The notes under the pieces are model-generated. The model was not told the DNA's origin, made no database searches, and was given only the letters and a program-made list of their open reading frames with translations. Below, piece by piece: positions 1 through 7,675 of a stretch of 64,000 nucleotides of DNA. The DNA comes from Sphingomonas sp. Leaf34 (GTDB taxonomy: Bacteria; Pseudomonadota; Alphaproteobacteria; Sphingomonadales; Sphingomonadaceae), in NCBI RefSeq assembly GCF_001421805.1, contig NZ_LMLC01000005.1, forward strand, positions 248,001 to 312,000, in the 5' to 3' direction. The position numbers were made by a program, and so were the translations under genes. Positions within the stretch are counted from its first letter, which is position 1. Each line of letters opens with the position of its first letter.

Positions 1-144
1 GCGCATGAAGAAGCGCCCGGTCTCGAGATCGGCATATTGCTGGCTGTCGAGAATGAACCCGCCTGCCGCGGCGAGCGCGCTCGTCACCGCGGCGACGATG
101 CCGACGCGGTCCTCGCAGGTGAAGGTCAGTATCTGCGTGGTCAT
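1..144 (-). CDS. purU: Formyltetrahydrofolate deformylase, N-terminal part only (cut by window edge)
   Basis: PurU hydrolyses 10-formyltetrahydrofolate to formate and tetrahydrofolate in the cytoplasm. Only the first 48 codons are present; the rest lies beyond the left edge. The visible start reads MTTQILTFTCEDRVGIV and continues with AAVTSALAAAGG and a DSQQYAD stretch, which is the N-terminal ACT regulatory domain seen in PurU proteins. The ATG at 144 overlaps the TGA of the upstream VOC gene (shared ATGA), so the two are probably co-transcribed with mmsA. The catalytic formyltransferase-like domain cannot be seen, so the call rests on the ACT domain alone. Another ACT-domain protein is possible but less likely given the sequence match. 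Confidence 0.8.
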   Translation of the reverse strand, partial: MTTQILTFTCEDRVGIVAAVTSALAAAGGFILDSQQYADLETGRFFMR

Positions 145-524
145 GCGCGCGTCCCGATCAGGTCCCATCGGTTGCCGTATAGATCGGCGAACACGACGAC
201 CCAACCATAGGATTCGCAGCGTGGTTCCTCCTGAAAGGCCACGCCGCGTGCCCGCATCCGGTCATAGGCGGCGTGAAAGTCGTCGACTTCGAGGAAGAAC
301 GCGACACGCCCGCCAGCCGCACGGCCCAGCGCATCGGCCTGCTCCGATCCGACCGCACGCGCGAGCAACAACGAGGCACCGCCGCCCGGCGGGGCCACGC
401 GGACCCATCGCTTGCCGTCGCCGAGATCGATATCCTCGACCAGCGCGAACCCGAGCGCATCGACGAAATAGCCGATAGCCTCGTCATAGTCGCGAACGAC
501 CAGAGCAACCGACGCGAGCCGCAT
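141..524 (-). CDS. VOC (glyoxalase/bleomycin-resistance) family protein
   Basis: A 127-residue single-domain protein of the vicinal oxygen chelate fold. It starts MRLASVALVVRDYDEAIGYF, the usual first beta-alpha unit of the fold, and ends with YGWVVVFADLYGNRWDLIG, the usual closing strand. Members are metal-dependent lyases, isomerases or dioxygenases, or binding proteins, and the substrate cannot be read from sequence. The start was placed at 524 because this ATG overlaps the TGA of mmsA in an ATGA; a longer reading frame upstream is only the shadow of mmsA. It sits between mmsA and purU in one minus-strand operon, which could suggest a link to acyl-CoA or one-carbon metabolism, but that is inference. 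Confidence 0.85.
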   Translation of the reverse strand: MRLASVALVVRDYDEAIGYFVDALGFALVEDIDLGDGKRWVRVAPPGGGASLLLARAVGSEQADALGRAAGGRVAFFLEVDDFHAAYDRMRARGVAFQEEPRCESYGWVVVFADLYGNRWDLIGTRA

Positions 525-2050
525 CACCCCATCGTCGGAATGACGAACGCGTCGGTATTCCGCGCCGGCCCGCCATCCTCGGCCATCGCCGGCAATGCCG
601 ACCCATCCGGCCAACGCTGCGTGATCGTCTTGACCTTGGTCCAGAACTTCACGCCTTCCATCCCGTGCTGGTTGGTGTCGCCGAACGCGCTGCGCTTCCA
701 CCCGCCGAAGGTGTGATACGCGACCGGCACCGGAATCGGCACGTTGATCCCGACCATCCCGACGTTCACCCGCGCCGCGAACTCGCGCGCGGCGTGGCCG
801 TTGCGCGTGAAGATCGCGACGCCGTTGCCATATTGATGCTCGCTCGGCAGCCGCACCGCCTCCTCGAAGTCCGTCGCGCGGACGATCTGCAGCACCGGCC
901 CGAAGATCTCCTCCTTGTACGCCGACATCTCCGTGGTGACGTGATCGAACAGCGACGGGCCGATGAAGAAACCCTTCTCATGCCCCTGAAGCGCGAACCC
1001 ACGCCCGTCGACGACGAGTTCGGCGCCTTCGTCGACACCCGTCTGGATCCAGTTCTCGATCCGGGTGCGATGCGCCGCGTTCACCACCGGCCCGTAATGC
1101 GCGTCGTTGTCGGTCGACACGCCCACGCGCAATGCGGCAATCGCCGGGATCAGCTTCTCGCGCAAAGCAATCGCGGTCTTCTCGCCGACCGGCACCACCA
1201 CCGGCAGCGCCATGCACCGCTCGCCCGCCGAGCCGAACGCCGCGCCCGACAGGTCGGCGACGACCTGGTCGAGATCCGCGTCGGGCATGACGATACCGTG
1301 GTTCTTCGCCCCACCCATCGCCTGGACGCGCTTGCCCGCCTCGACGCCGCGGCGGTACACATAATGCGCGATGTCGGACGACCCGACGAAGCTGACCGCC
1401 GCAATCGCCGGATGATCGAGGATCGCGTCGACCATCTCCTTGTCGCCGTGGACGACCTGGAAGATGCCCTCGGGCAGCCCCGCCTCGACGAACAGCTCGC
1501 CCAACCGCACCGGCACCGACGGGTCACGCTCGGACGGCTTCAGGATGAACGCGTTGCCGGTGGCGATCGCGACGCCGCTCATCCACAGCGGGATCATCGC
1601 CGGGAAATTGAACGGCGTGATCCCAGCGCCGATGCCGAGCGGCTGGCGCATCGAATACACGTCGATCCCCGGCCCCGCCCCTTGCGTATACTCGCCCTTG
1701 AGGATGTGGGGGATCCCGCAGCAGAACTCGATAACCTCGAGCCCACGCTGGATATCGCCCTTCGAATCCGCGATCACCTTGCCGTGCTCGGACGAGAGCA
1801 TGCGTGCCAGCTCGTCCATGTTCGCCTCCACGAGCCGCTTGAACTCGAACATGACGCGCGCACGACGCTGCGGGTTGGTCGCCGCCCAGCCCGGTTGCGC
1901 CTTCTGCGCGGCGGCGACCGCCGCATCGAGATCGACCGCACCCGACAGGCGTACGCGCGCCTGTACCTCGCCCGAATTCGGGTCGAACACGTCGCCGAAA
2001 CGCTCGGCGGTGCTCGCTGCACCACTCGTGAAATTCTCGATGGTCCGCAT
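524..2050 (-). CDS. mmsA: CoA-acylating methylmalonate-semialdehyde dehydrogenase
   Basis: Converts methylmalonate semialdehyde (valine and thymine breakdown) to propionyl-CoA, and malonate semialdehyde to acetyl-CoA, with NAD. The 508-residue protein has the usual length and begins MRTIENFTSG. Aldehyde dehydrogenase signatures are clear: the PFNFP oxyanion Asn near residue 148, the FVGSS segment near 221, and the catalytic Cys279 within GSAGERCMA. No general-base Glu appears in the classical position, which is normal for this CoA-dependent subfamily. An AGAGGA-like ribosome site precedes the ATG at 2050. It heads an operon with the VOC gene and purU and is divergent from a LysR gene, which probably controls it. 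Confidence 0.93.
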   Translation of the reverse strand: MRTIENFTSGAASTAERFGDVFDPNSGEVQARVRLSGAVDLDAAVAAAQKAQPGWAATNPQRRARVMFEFKRLVEANMDELARMLSSEHGKVIADSKGDIQRGLEVIEFCCGIPHILKGEYTQGAGPGIDVYSMRQPLGIGAGITPFNFPAMIPLWMSGVAIATGNAFILKPSERDPSVPVRLGELFVEAGLPEGIFQVVHGDKEMVDAILDHPAIAAVSFVGSSDIAHYVYRRGVEAGKRVQAMGGAKNHGIVMPDADLDQVVADLSGAAFGSAGERCMALPVVVPVGEKTAIALREKLIPAIAALRVGVSTDNDAHYGPVVNAAHRTRIENWIQTGVDEGAELVVDGRGFALQGHEKGFFIGPSLFDHVTTEMSAYKEEIFGPVLQIVRATDFEEAVRLPSEHQYGNGVAIFTRNGHAAREFAARVNVGMVGINVPIPVPVAYHTFGGWKRSAFGDTNQHGMEGVKFWTKVKTITQRWPDGSALPAMAEDGGPARNTDAFVIPTMG

Positions 2051-2111
2051 GGCATCCTCTTCTAGTTGCGGGCATCGTCGGCCATAAGCGTTTCGCAGCC
2101 AAGTGGGGCTG

Positions 2112-2132
2112 TTTGCAGATCCGCTCTGCAAA
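2112..2132. promoter_or_regulatory. Dyad in the mmsA/lysR divergent promoter region, candidate LysR-type operator
   Basis: Arms TTTGCAGA (2112-2119) and TCTGCAAA (2125-2132) form a perfect 8-bp inverted repeat separated by 5 bp, in the 106-bp gap between two divergent starts. LysR-type regulators usually bind such dyads containing T-N11-A near their own promoter. Assigning it to the adjacent LysR protein is inference. Confidence 0.55.
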
Positions 2133-2156
2133 TGTGCAGCTTGAGGTGAGGCGGTC

Positions 2157-3062
2157 ATGGATTGGGACGACGTCCGGTATTTCCTGGCCCTGGCGCGCGC
2201 GCACCGGCTCGGCCCAGCCGCAAAACTGCTCGGACAGGACGCGACCACAGTCTCGCGACGCCTGCAACGGCTCGAGCGCCGGCTCCAGACGACGTTATTC
2301 GAGCAGACCGTCGCGGGCTACGCGCTGACCGAGCGCGGCGCGGCACTCCTCGAACATGCCGAGACGATGGAGGCCTCCGCGCTCGGCATCCAGGAAGTCG
2401 TCGGCACCGATGCGGGCGTGCTCGCGGGGCCGATCCGGTTGAGCGTGTCCGAAGGGTTCGGCAGCCGTATCCTCGCGCCCCGGCTCGCCGCCTTCACCAA
2501 CCAGTATCCGCGCATCGCGATCGACCTGATCGCCTCGACCGGGTTCCTCAACCCGTCGCGGCGCGAGGCGGATATCGCGGTGATGCTCGCGCGCCCGAAA
2601 AGCGGGCCGCTGGTCGCACGCAAGCTCACCGATTATCATCTCGGGCTCTACGCGCACCCCGATCACCTTGCGCGGAGTGGCCCGATCGCGACCACCGCGG
2701 ACCTGATGCGGCACCGGCTGATCGGCTATGTCCCCGACATGATCTACGCGCCCGAGCTCCGCTATCTGGCCGAGATCGACAGCCGGCTCGACGCGTCGAT
2801 CCGCAGCTCGAGCATCGTCGCGCAGGCCGAGCTGATCGCCGCCGGCGCCGGGTGCGGCATATTGCCGTGCTTCATCGGCGACGGCGTGCCGGGGCTGGTC
2901 CGCGTGTTGCCCGAGGCGGTCGATATCCAGCGCTCGTTCTGGCTGGTCGTCCACCGCGACGTCCGCCGGATCGCGCGGATCGACCGGTTCATCGCGTGGC
3001 TGGACGCGACCATCGGCGATCTGAAGCCGCTGATGCTGGGCACGATTGTCGCTCCCGGCTGA
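2157..3062 (+). CDS. LysR-family transcriptional regulator
   Basis: A 301-residue LysR-type regulator of ordinary length. Residues 1-60 carry the winged helix-turn-helix, with PAAKLLGQDATTVSRRLQRL as the DNA-reading part, and residues 90-295 form the effector-binding domain. Such proteins respond to a small-molecule ligand and usually control a divergent target. Here the divergent neighbour is mmsA, 106 bp away, with a perfect dyad between them, so regulation of semialdehyde or valine catabolism is the simplest guess. The ATG at 2157 follows a TGAGG-type ribosome site. The ligand cannot be read from sequence. Confidence 0.9.
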   Translation: MDWDDVRYFLALARAHRLGPAAKLLGQDATTVSRRLQRLERRLQTTLFEQTVAGYALTERGAALLEHAETMEASALGIQEVVGTDAGVLAGPIRLSVSEGFGSRILAPRLAAFTNQYPRIAIDLIASTGFLNPSRREADIAVMLARPKSGPLVARKLTDYHLGLYAHPDHLARSGPIATTADLMRHRLIGYVPDMIYAPELRYLAEIDSRLDASIRSSSIVAQAELIAAGAGCGILPCFIGDGVPGLVRVLPEAVDIQRSFWLVVHRDVRRIARIDRFIAWLDATIGDLKPLMLGTIVAPG

Positions 3063-3116
3063 GGCTCGTATAGGCTGGCACTGACGCGGCACCGCCGTTT
3101 TTGTTCGGAGTGACGC

Positions 3117-3434
3117 GTGATCCCCAAACTCTATCATGATGCCATTATCTGGATCGGGGACGGCACCGGATTGCCCGACGCCATCCTCCATATCCACGCG
3201 GGCATGGCATTGTTGATGATCGCGCGGCTGGTCACGCGGCGATCGTTCGGGACGTTCATTCCGTGGTGGGTCGTCGTCGCCGGTGAAGCCTTCAACGAAA
3301 TCATGGACCGGCTGAGCTTCGGGTCGTGGCGGTGGGAGGATACCTCGCTGGACATCCTCAACACCTTGCTCTGGCCGACCGTGATCTGCCTCGGCGTGCG
3401 GCTGCGCCCGATGATCGGGAAGCGCGGGCGGTAG
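3117..3434 (+). CDS. Small membrane protein of unknown function
   Basis: A 105-residue protein I do not recognise. It begins MIPKLYHDAIIWIGDGTG and has hydrophobic stretches at about residues 25-40 (HAGMALLMIARLV), 46-60 (GTFIPWWVVVAGEAF) and 80-95 (LDILNTLLWPTVICLGV), so it is probably an inner-membrane protein with two or three short spans. A basic tail, RPMIGKRGR, ends the chain. It follows the LysR gene by 54 bp on the same strand but need not be functionally tied to it. Codon use matches the neighbours, and a GGAG ribosome-site-like stretch lies about 9 bp before the start, supporting a real gene. Confidence 0.7.
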   Translation: MIPKLYHDAIIWIGDGTGLPDAILHIHAGMALLMIARLVTRRSFGTFIPWWVVVAGEAFNEIMDRLSFGSWRWEDTSLDILNTLLWPTVICLGVRLRPMIGKRGR

Positions 3435-3477
3435 GCTGCGCTTCCTTCCTGCCCCCCCTCACGGTCATCCCCTCACC

Positions 3478-3561
3478 GTCATTCTGACGAAAGTCAGGAT
3501 CCAAAGCCACAAAAGCCGATGCCCGTGACCCTGGGCCCTGACTTTCGTCAGGGTGACGGGA
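3478..3561. repeat. Dispersed palindromic element, family A (about 84 bp)
   Basis: Left arm contains TGACGAAAGTCAGGATCC and the right arm its near inverse (TGACTTTCGTCAGGGTGAC), with about 30 bp between. Each arm is itself palindromic around GACGAAAGTC. It lies between convergent genes, with further copies at 16091-16172 and 19643-19727. Confidence 0.7.
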
Positions 3562-3613
3562 CAACTCGAAGTGACGGGGCGCGTCAGGACGACGGAGCGG
3601 CGGTGACGGGCTC

Positions 3614-4693
3614 TTACCCCAGCGCGATGTAGCGTTGCAGGTGATGATCCTCGTCGCCGAGCTGGTGGTCGATCATCACCAGCCGCTTTGCGTAATGCGA
3701 CACCGCATATTCCCACGTCATGCCGATCCCGCCGTGCAGCTGGATCGACTCCTCCGCGACCAGCGCGCCGGTCCGCCCGATCGTGTACTTCGCCGCCGCC
3801 AGCGCCCGTGCGCGCGCCTTCGCATCGTCGCCGTCGAACGCCGAGGCGGCATTGATCACCGCGGACTGCGCCTGCTCGATCTCGAGCAGCACCGTCGCCA
3901 TGCGGTGCTGGAGCGCCTGGAACTTGCCGATCGGCACGCCGAACTGCTTACGGTCGCGCAGATAGCCGAGCGTCGCCTCCTTGACGAACTCCATCGCGCC
4001 GACCGCCTCGGCCGACAACGCGAGCAACCCGGCGCCGACCGCCGCATCGACGATCGCCTGCCCCTGCCCTCCACTCCCAATGCGTGCGTCGGCGCCGAGC
4101 GTCACGCCATCGAACGTGACGTCGCCAGCGCCACCGCCCTCGACGACGTTGTAGCTGCGGACCGACACGCCGGCGGTATCCGCGGGCACGAGGAACACGA
4201 GCGGGTCGTCCTGCTCGACCACCACCACGAACACCGACGCCGCACCAGCCTGCGCCACGACCGCCTTGGTCCCGCTGAGCGTCCAGCCATCGCCGCTCTT
4301 CGTCGCGGTCACCGGCGTCGCGCCATCCTCCTGCGCAAACGCGGCGATCGTCTCGCCGGCGACGATCGCGGCGAGCGTCTCGTCATGCCCGCCGCCCGCG
4401 GCCAGCGCGCGACCGGCCATCAGCGCGCCCAGGAACGGCTCGACCACCAGCGCGCGGCCAAGCGCCTCGAACACCACCATGATGTCGAACCCGCTGCCGC
4501 CGAAGCCGCCCGCCGCCTCGTCGAACAGCGCCGAGACGATGCCGAGTTCGGTCAACTGCTGCCAGACCGCCGGGTCGTACCCGGCGTCGCTATACGCGCC
4601 CGCATTGCGCGTATCGATCGGATAGCCGTCCCGCAGCGCGCGAACGAGCGTGTCGGCGAGCATGCGGCGATCGTCGGTATGGTCGAAGTTCAT
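3614..4693 (-). CDS. Acyl-CoA dehydrogenase family protein, shorter partner
   Basis: A 359-residue flavoprotein of the acyl-CoA dehydrogenase superfamily, which introduces an alpha-beta double bond into acyl-CoA thioesters with FAD. It begins MNFDHTDDRRMLADTLVRAL and near the C-terminus carries QLHGGIGMTWEYAVSHYAKR, the family signature helix. It follows the longer dehydrogenase gene by only 4 bp on the same strand. Paired long and short dehydrogenases of this kind often form heteromeric enzymes, as in pimeloyl-CoA dehydrogenase PimC/PimD or mycobacterial FadE pairs, and I infer the same here. The substrate is unknown. The ATG at 4693 was chosen from the family N-terminus; the longer frame upstream is a shadow of the neighbour. 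Confidence 0.87.
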   Translation of the reverse strand: MNFDHTDDRRMLADTLVRALRDGYPIDTRNAGAYSDAGYDPAVWQQLTELGIVSALFDEAAGGFGGSGFDIMVVFEALGRALVVEPFLGALMAGRALAAGGGHDETLAAIVAGETIAAFAQEDGATPVTATKSGDGWTLSGTKAVVAQAGAASVFVVVVEQDDPLVFLVPADTAGVSVRSYNVVEGGGAGDVTFDGVTLGADARIGSGGQGQAIVDAAVGAGLLALSAEAVGAMEFVKEATLGYLRDRKQFGVPIGKFQALQHRMATVLLEIEQAQSAVINAASAFDGDDAKARARALAAAKYTIGRTGALVAEESIQLHGGIGMTWEYAVSHYAKRLVMIDHQLGDEDHHLQRYIALG

Positions 4694-4697
4694 GTGC

Positions 4698-5894
4698 TCA
4701 GAGACCCAGAATGGCTTTGGAGATGATGTTCTTCTGGATCTCGTTCGATCCGCCGAAGATCGACAGCTTGCGGTTGTTGAAATAGCTCGGCGCCGCCATC
4801 GCCGCATCCTCCGGCCCGACATCCTCGCCGTTCCACCCGGCTTCCAGAGCCTCGGGTATGTAGGGCGCAGCATAGGAGCCATAGGCGCGACGCGTCAGCG
4901 CGGTGATCTCCTGCCGGATCTCGGTGCCCTTGATCTTGAGCATCGAGCTTTCCGCCCCCGGCGCGCCGCCGCCCGCGACCGCGGCCAGCACGCGCAGGTT
5001 GGTCGTCTGCATGTTGGCGAGATCGATCTCGACGCGCGCCATCCTTGCAGCGAACAACGGATCCTCGGCGAGCGCCCGCCCGCCCTTCTTCTGCATCTGC
5101 GCGACTGCCTTCAACCGCTCGAACGACGCGATCGAGAAGCCGACGCCGGCGATGTTGGTGCGCTCATAGGTCAGCAGATACTTGGCATAGGTCCAGCCCT
5201 GATTCTCCTCGCCGACGAGGTTGGCGACGGGTACCTCGACATCGGTGAAGAACACCTCGTTCACCTCCTGCTCGCCGTCGATCAGCGTGATCGGGCGGAC
5301 TTCGATGCCGGGCGACTTCATGTCGATCAGCAGGAACGAGATTCCCTCCTGCTTCTTGGCGGTCGCGTCGGTGCGGACGAGGCAGAAGATCATGTCGGCA
5401 TGCTGGCCGAGCGTCGTCCAGGTCTTCTGGCCGTTGACGACATAGACGTCGCCGTTCCGAACCGCGGTGGTCTTGAGCCCCGCGAGATCGGAGCCTGCGC
5501 CCGGCTCGGAATAGCCCTGGCACCACCAGTCGGAGCCATCCAGGATGCGCGGCAGCCAATGCTTCTTCTGCTCTTCAGAGCCATATTTGATCAGCACCGG
5601 GCCGAGCATGTTCACGCCGAACGGCACCACGCGGGGCGCGTGCGCGAGCGCCGATTCGTTGTCGAAGATGAACCGCTGGATCACGCTCCAGCCGGGACCG
5701 CCCCACTCTTCGGGCCAATGGTTCGCGAGCCAGCCGCGTTCGTTCAGGATCGCGTGCCATTCCTCCATGTCCGCCTTGCGCAGGCGTTTGCCTTCGCGGA
5801 CCAAAGTCGAGAGGCGGGCGGGGAGTTTGTCGCGGAAGAACGCGCGGACTTCGTCGCGGAACGATTCTTCTTCGGGCGTGAAGCTAAGATCCAT
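4698..5894 (-). CDS. Acyl-CoA dehydrogenase family protein, longer partner
   Basis: A 398-residue acyl-CoA dehydrogenase. It begins MDLSFTPEEESFRDEVRAFF (N-terminal helical domain), then has YSEPGAGSDLAGLKT in the FAD/substrate middle domain near residues 125-140, and ends GGSNEIQKNIISKAILGL, the usual C-terminal motif. It belongs to the long, FadE-like class working on carboxylated, branched or ring-derived acyl-CoAs. It is first in a two-gene operon with the 359-residue dehydrogenase. Two ATGs lie in frame (5900 and 5894); the second has the better distance, 9 bp, from an AGGAG ribosome site. The substrate cannot be told from sequence. Confidence 0.9.
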   Translation of the reverse strand: MDLSFTPEEESFRDEVRAFFRDKLPARLSTLVREGKRLRKADMEEWHAILNERGWLANHWPEEWGGPGWSVIQRFIFDNESALAHAPRVVPFGVNMLGPVLIKYGSEEQKKHWLPRILDGSDWWCQGYSEPGAGSDLAGLKTTAVRNGDVYVVNGQKTWTTLGQHADMIFCLVRTDATAKKQEGISFLLIDMKSPGIEVRPITLIDGEQEVNEVFFTDVEVPVANLVGEENQGWTYAKYLLTYERTNIAGVGFSIASFERLKAVAQMQKKGGRALAEDPLFAARMARVEIDLANMQTTNLRVLAAVAGGGAPGAESSMLKIKGTEIRQEITALTRRAYGSYAAPYIPEALEAGWNGEDVGPEDAAMAAPSYFNNRKLSIFGGSNEIQKNIISKAILGL

Positions 5895-6026
5895 GGCCAT
5901 GTGCTCCTGATGTTGGAGTCCATGTGCCACAGTCGAACGCGAAATTGAAGGACCGGTATGGTCTAAATCGCATGGATCTTGACGCAATGTGTCGCAGGTT
6001 AATTCAGGCGGTATCACCGCCGTCCG

Positions 6027-6054
6027 CGTCATCCTGACTTGCGTCAGGATGACG
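6027..6054. terminator. Perfect 12-bp hairpin between genes
   Basis: CGTCATCCTGAC (6027-6038) and its exact inverse (6043-6054) flank a TTGC loop. It lies after the outer-membrane barrel gene, which ends at 6067 on the minus strand, so it could end that transcript, but no U-tract follows. It is also a compact relative of repeat family A. Confidence 0.5.
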
Positions 6055-6066
6055 GCGTGAGACCGA

Positions 6067-7623
6067 TCAGAACCGGTAGCTGATCCAGCCGGCCAGGAAG
6101 TCCGAGCTCTTATAGCCCGCATTCGCCAGCGCGGGCCCGGCGATCAGATGCTCGTACCGCCCCGTGAACGACAGCCGCGAGGTGAACGGGTACACCGCCT
6201 GGAACCGGATCGTGTCGGCGATCTTCTTACCGCCAACATTCTGCGTGCCCGCAAACGCGGTCCCGTTCGCGCGGTACACCGCATCGCGTGTCGTATCGCG
6301 CCACGACAGCTGATATTCCGCGGTCATGCGCAACTTGCCGAACGGCGTGAACGTGACGTTCGGGGCAAGCGCCATCAGGTTGGTCGGCGTCGCGAACAGC
6401 TGGTAGCTGTAATAGATGTTGTTGCCGAACGGCGCGAGCGCGGTGCGCAGCGTGCCGTTCCCGTACGCGCCGCCACCGCTGGCATAGTCCGCATGGAAAC
6501 CGATCCGCGGCGCGGTCTTGCCCTTCCCCAGCTGATACGTCTGCGCGAGCAGCAACAGCCACGCCTTGATCGAGCGGTTGTCGTAGGATCCGCCCTGATA
6601 GTTAATGGTCCAGTCGAGATTGACCGGCCCGGCATCGCCCCAGATGTGCAGCCCGTAGAAGTTACGGACTTCGCGGGCGGTGTCGGTGCCCCACACCGCC
6701 GAGCGGTTGCGCAGCCGCCACAGGAACGGATCGACATAGAGTTTCGACCCGCCGAACAGCGATTCCGGCACGACCAGCCCGGTCGAGATACCCGAGAACC
6801 GCCGTGCGCTCTCGGCATTGTCGTCCTGCGTCCCCCCGTTCCCATAAGCGGTCGGCTTGAAATCGAACACGTCGGCGCGGACGCCGGCGGTGCGCGCCCA
6901 GGCCCGGAACCCGTTGAACCCGAAATACAGCGTGTTGTTGTCGCGCGGCACCACCATCAGGTTCGGACCGTCGGCAAACGTCTGGCGACCATAGCGCACG
7001 CCGACATCGACATCGGCGACCGTCCCGGTCAGGTCGACGAACGCCTGCTGCACCGCCAGCCTGTTACGCAGGTTCGGCAGCGCGGTACCCAGGTTTTGCC
7101 CCTCCAGCGTGCCGTGCGCGAGTTCGCCATAGAAGCGAAGATGCTGGCCGACATGCAGATCGGCGCCCCCGAACAGGCGCAGAATATCCTGCCGCTGCGC
7201 TTCGGCGTTGCGCAGATTGGGATTGGTCGTTTCGTTGACGCGCAACCGCGCCTCGCCCGACAGCGTCAGATAGACGTCGCCGTCACGCGCGATCGAGATG
7301 AACTTGAGCTGGTCTACGATGTCCTTGCGCTTCTTCGGATCGCGCAGTTTCGACCAGTCCTCCGCCCAGCGCGACTGGTTGTAGCCGCCTGCGGTGACAC
7401 CATCGCCGATCGCGGCATTGGGATAGGCCTCGGCGATCGGCGACGCTTCGGCCGTGCTGGACAGCTCCTTGGCGCCAATTCTCGCCTGCGTCGAAGGCGC
7501 GTCGTTGGCAGGCGCCGGCGCGGTCTGCGCGGCAACGGTGGTCGAAAGTGCGGCGGTGGTCGAAAGTGCGGCCGCGGCAAAGCCGGCCGCATACCGCAAG
7601 CGGCGCATCGTCGGTAGGGTCAT
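6067..7623 (-). CDS. Alginate-export-family outer-membrane beta-barrel protein
   Basis: A 518-residue exported protein. The N-terminus has a signal peptide (MTLPTMRRLRYAAGFAAAAL, then AAQTAPAPAND), and the rest alternates in short strands ending in an aromatic residue (GWISYRF), as expected of an outer-membrane barrel. Motifs such as LTLSGEARLRVNE, QQAFVDLTG and VRYGRQTFADGPN match the alginate-export (AlgE-like) family, many of whose members are general anion or organic-acid channels rather than alginate pores. It lies 52 bp downstream of dctA on the same strand, so I infer it helps C4-dicarboxylates or similar anions cross the outer membrane. The ATG at 7623 was chosen to begin the signal peptide; the ribosome site is weak. 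Confidence 0.78.
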   Translation of the reverse strand: MTLPTMRRLRYAAGFAAAALSTTAALSTTVAAQTAPAPANDAPSTQARIGAKELSSTAEASPIAEAYPNAAIGDGVTAGGYNQSRWAEDWSKLRDPKKRKDIVDQLKFISIARDGDVYLTLSGEARLRVNETTNPNLRNAEAQRQDILRLFGGADLHVGQHLRFYGELAHGTLEGQNLGTALPNLRNRLAVQQAFVDLTGTVADVDVGVRYGRQTFADGPNLMVVPRDNNTLYFGFNGFRAWARTAGVRADVFDFKPTAYGNGGTQDDNAESARRFSGISTGLVVPESLFGGSKLYVDPFLWRLRNRSAVWGTDTAREVRNFYGLHIWGDAGPVNLDWTINYQGGSYDNRSIKAWLLLLAQTYQLGKGKTAPRIGFHADYASGGGAYGNGTLRTALAPFGNNIYYSYQLFATPTNLMALAPNVTFTPFGKLRMTAEYQLSWRDTTRDAVYRANGTAFAGTQNVGGKKIADTIRFQAVYPFTSRLSFTGRYEHLIAGPALANAGYKSSDFLAGWISYRF

Positions 7624-7675
7624 GAGATAATCCGGTACTGGTGGGTGGGGACGGACCAAGCCGTCCCCACCGACA

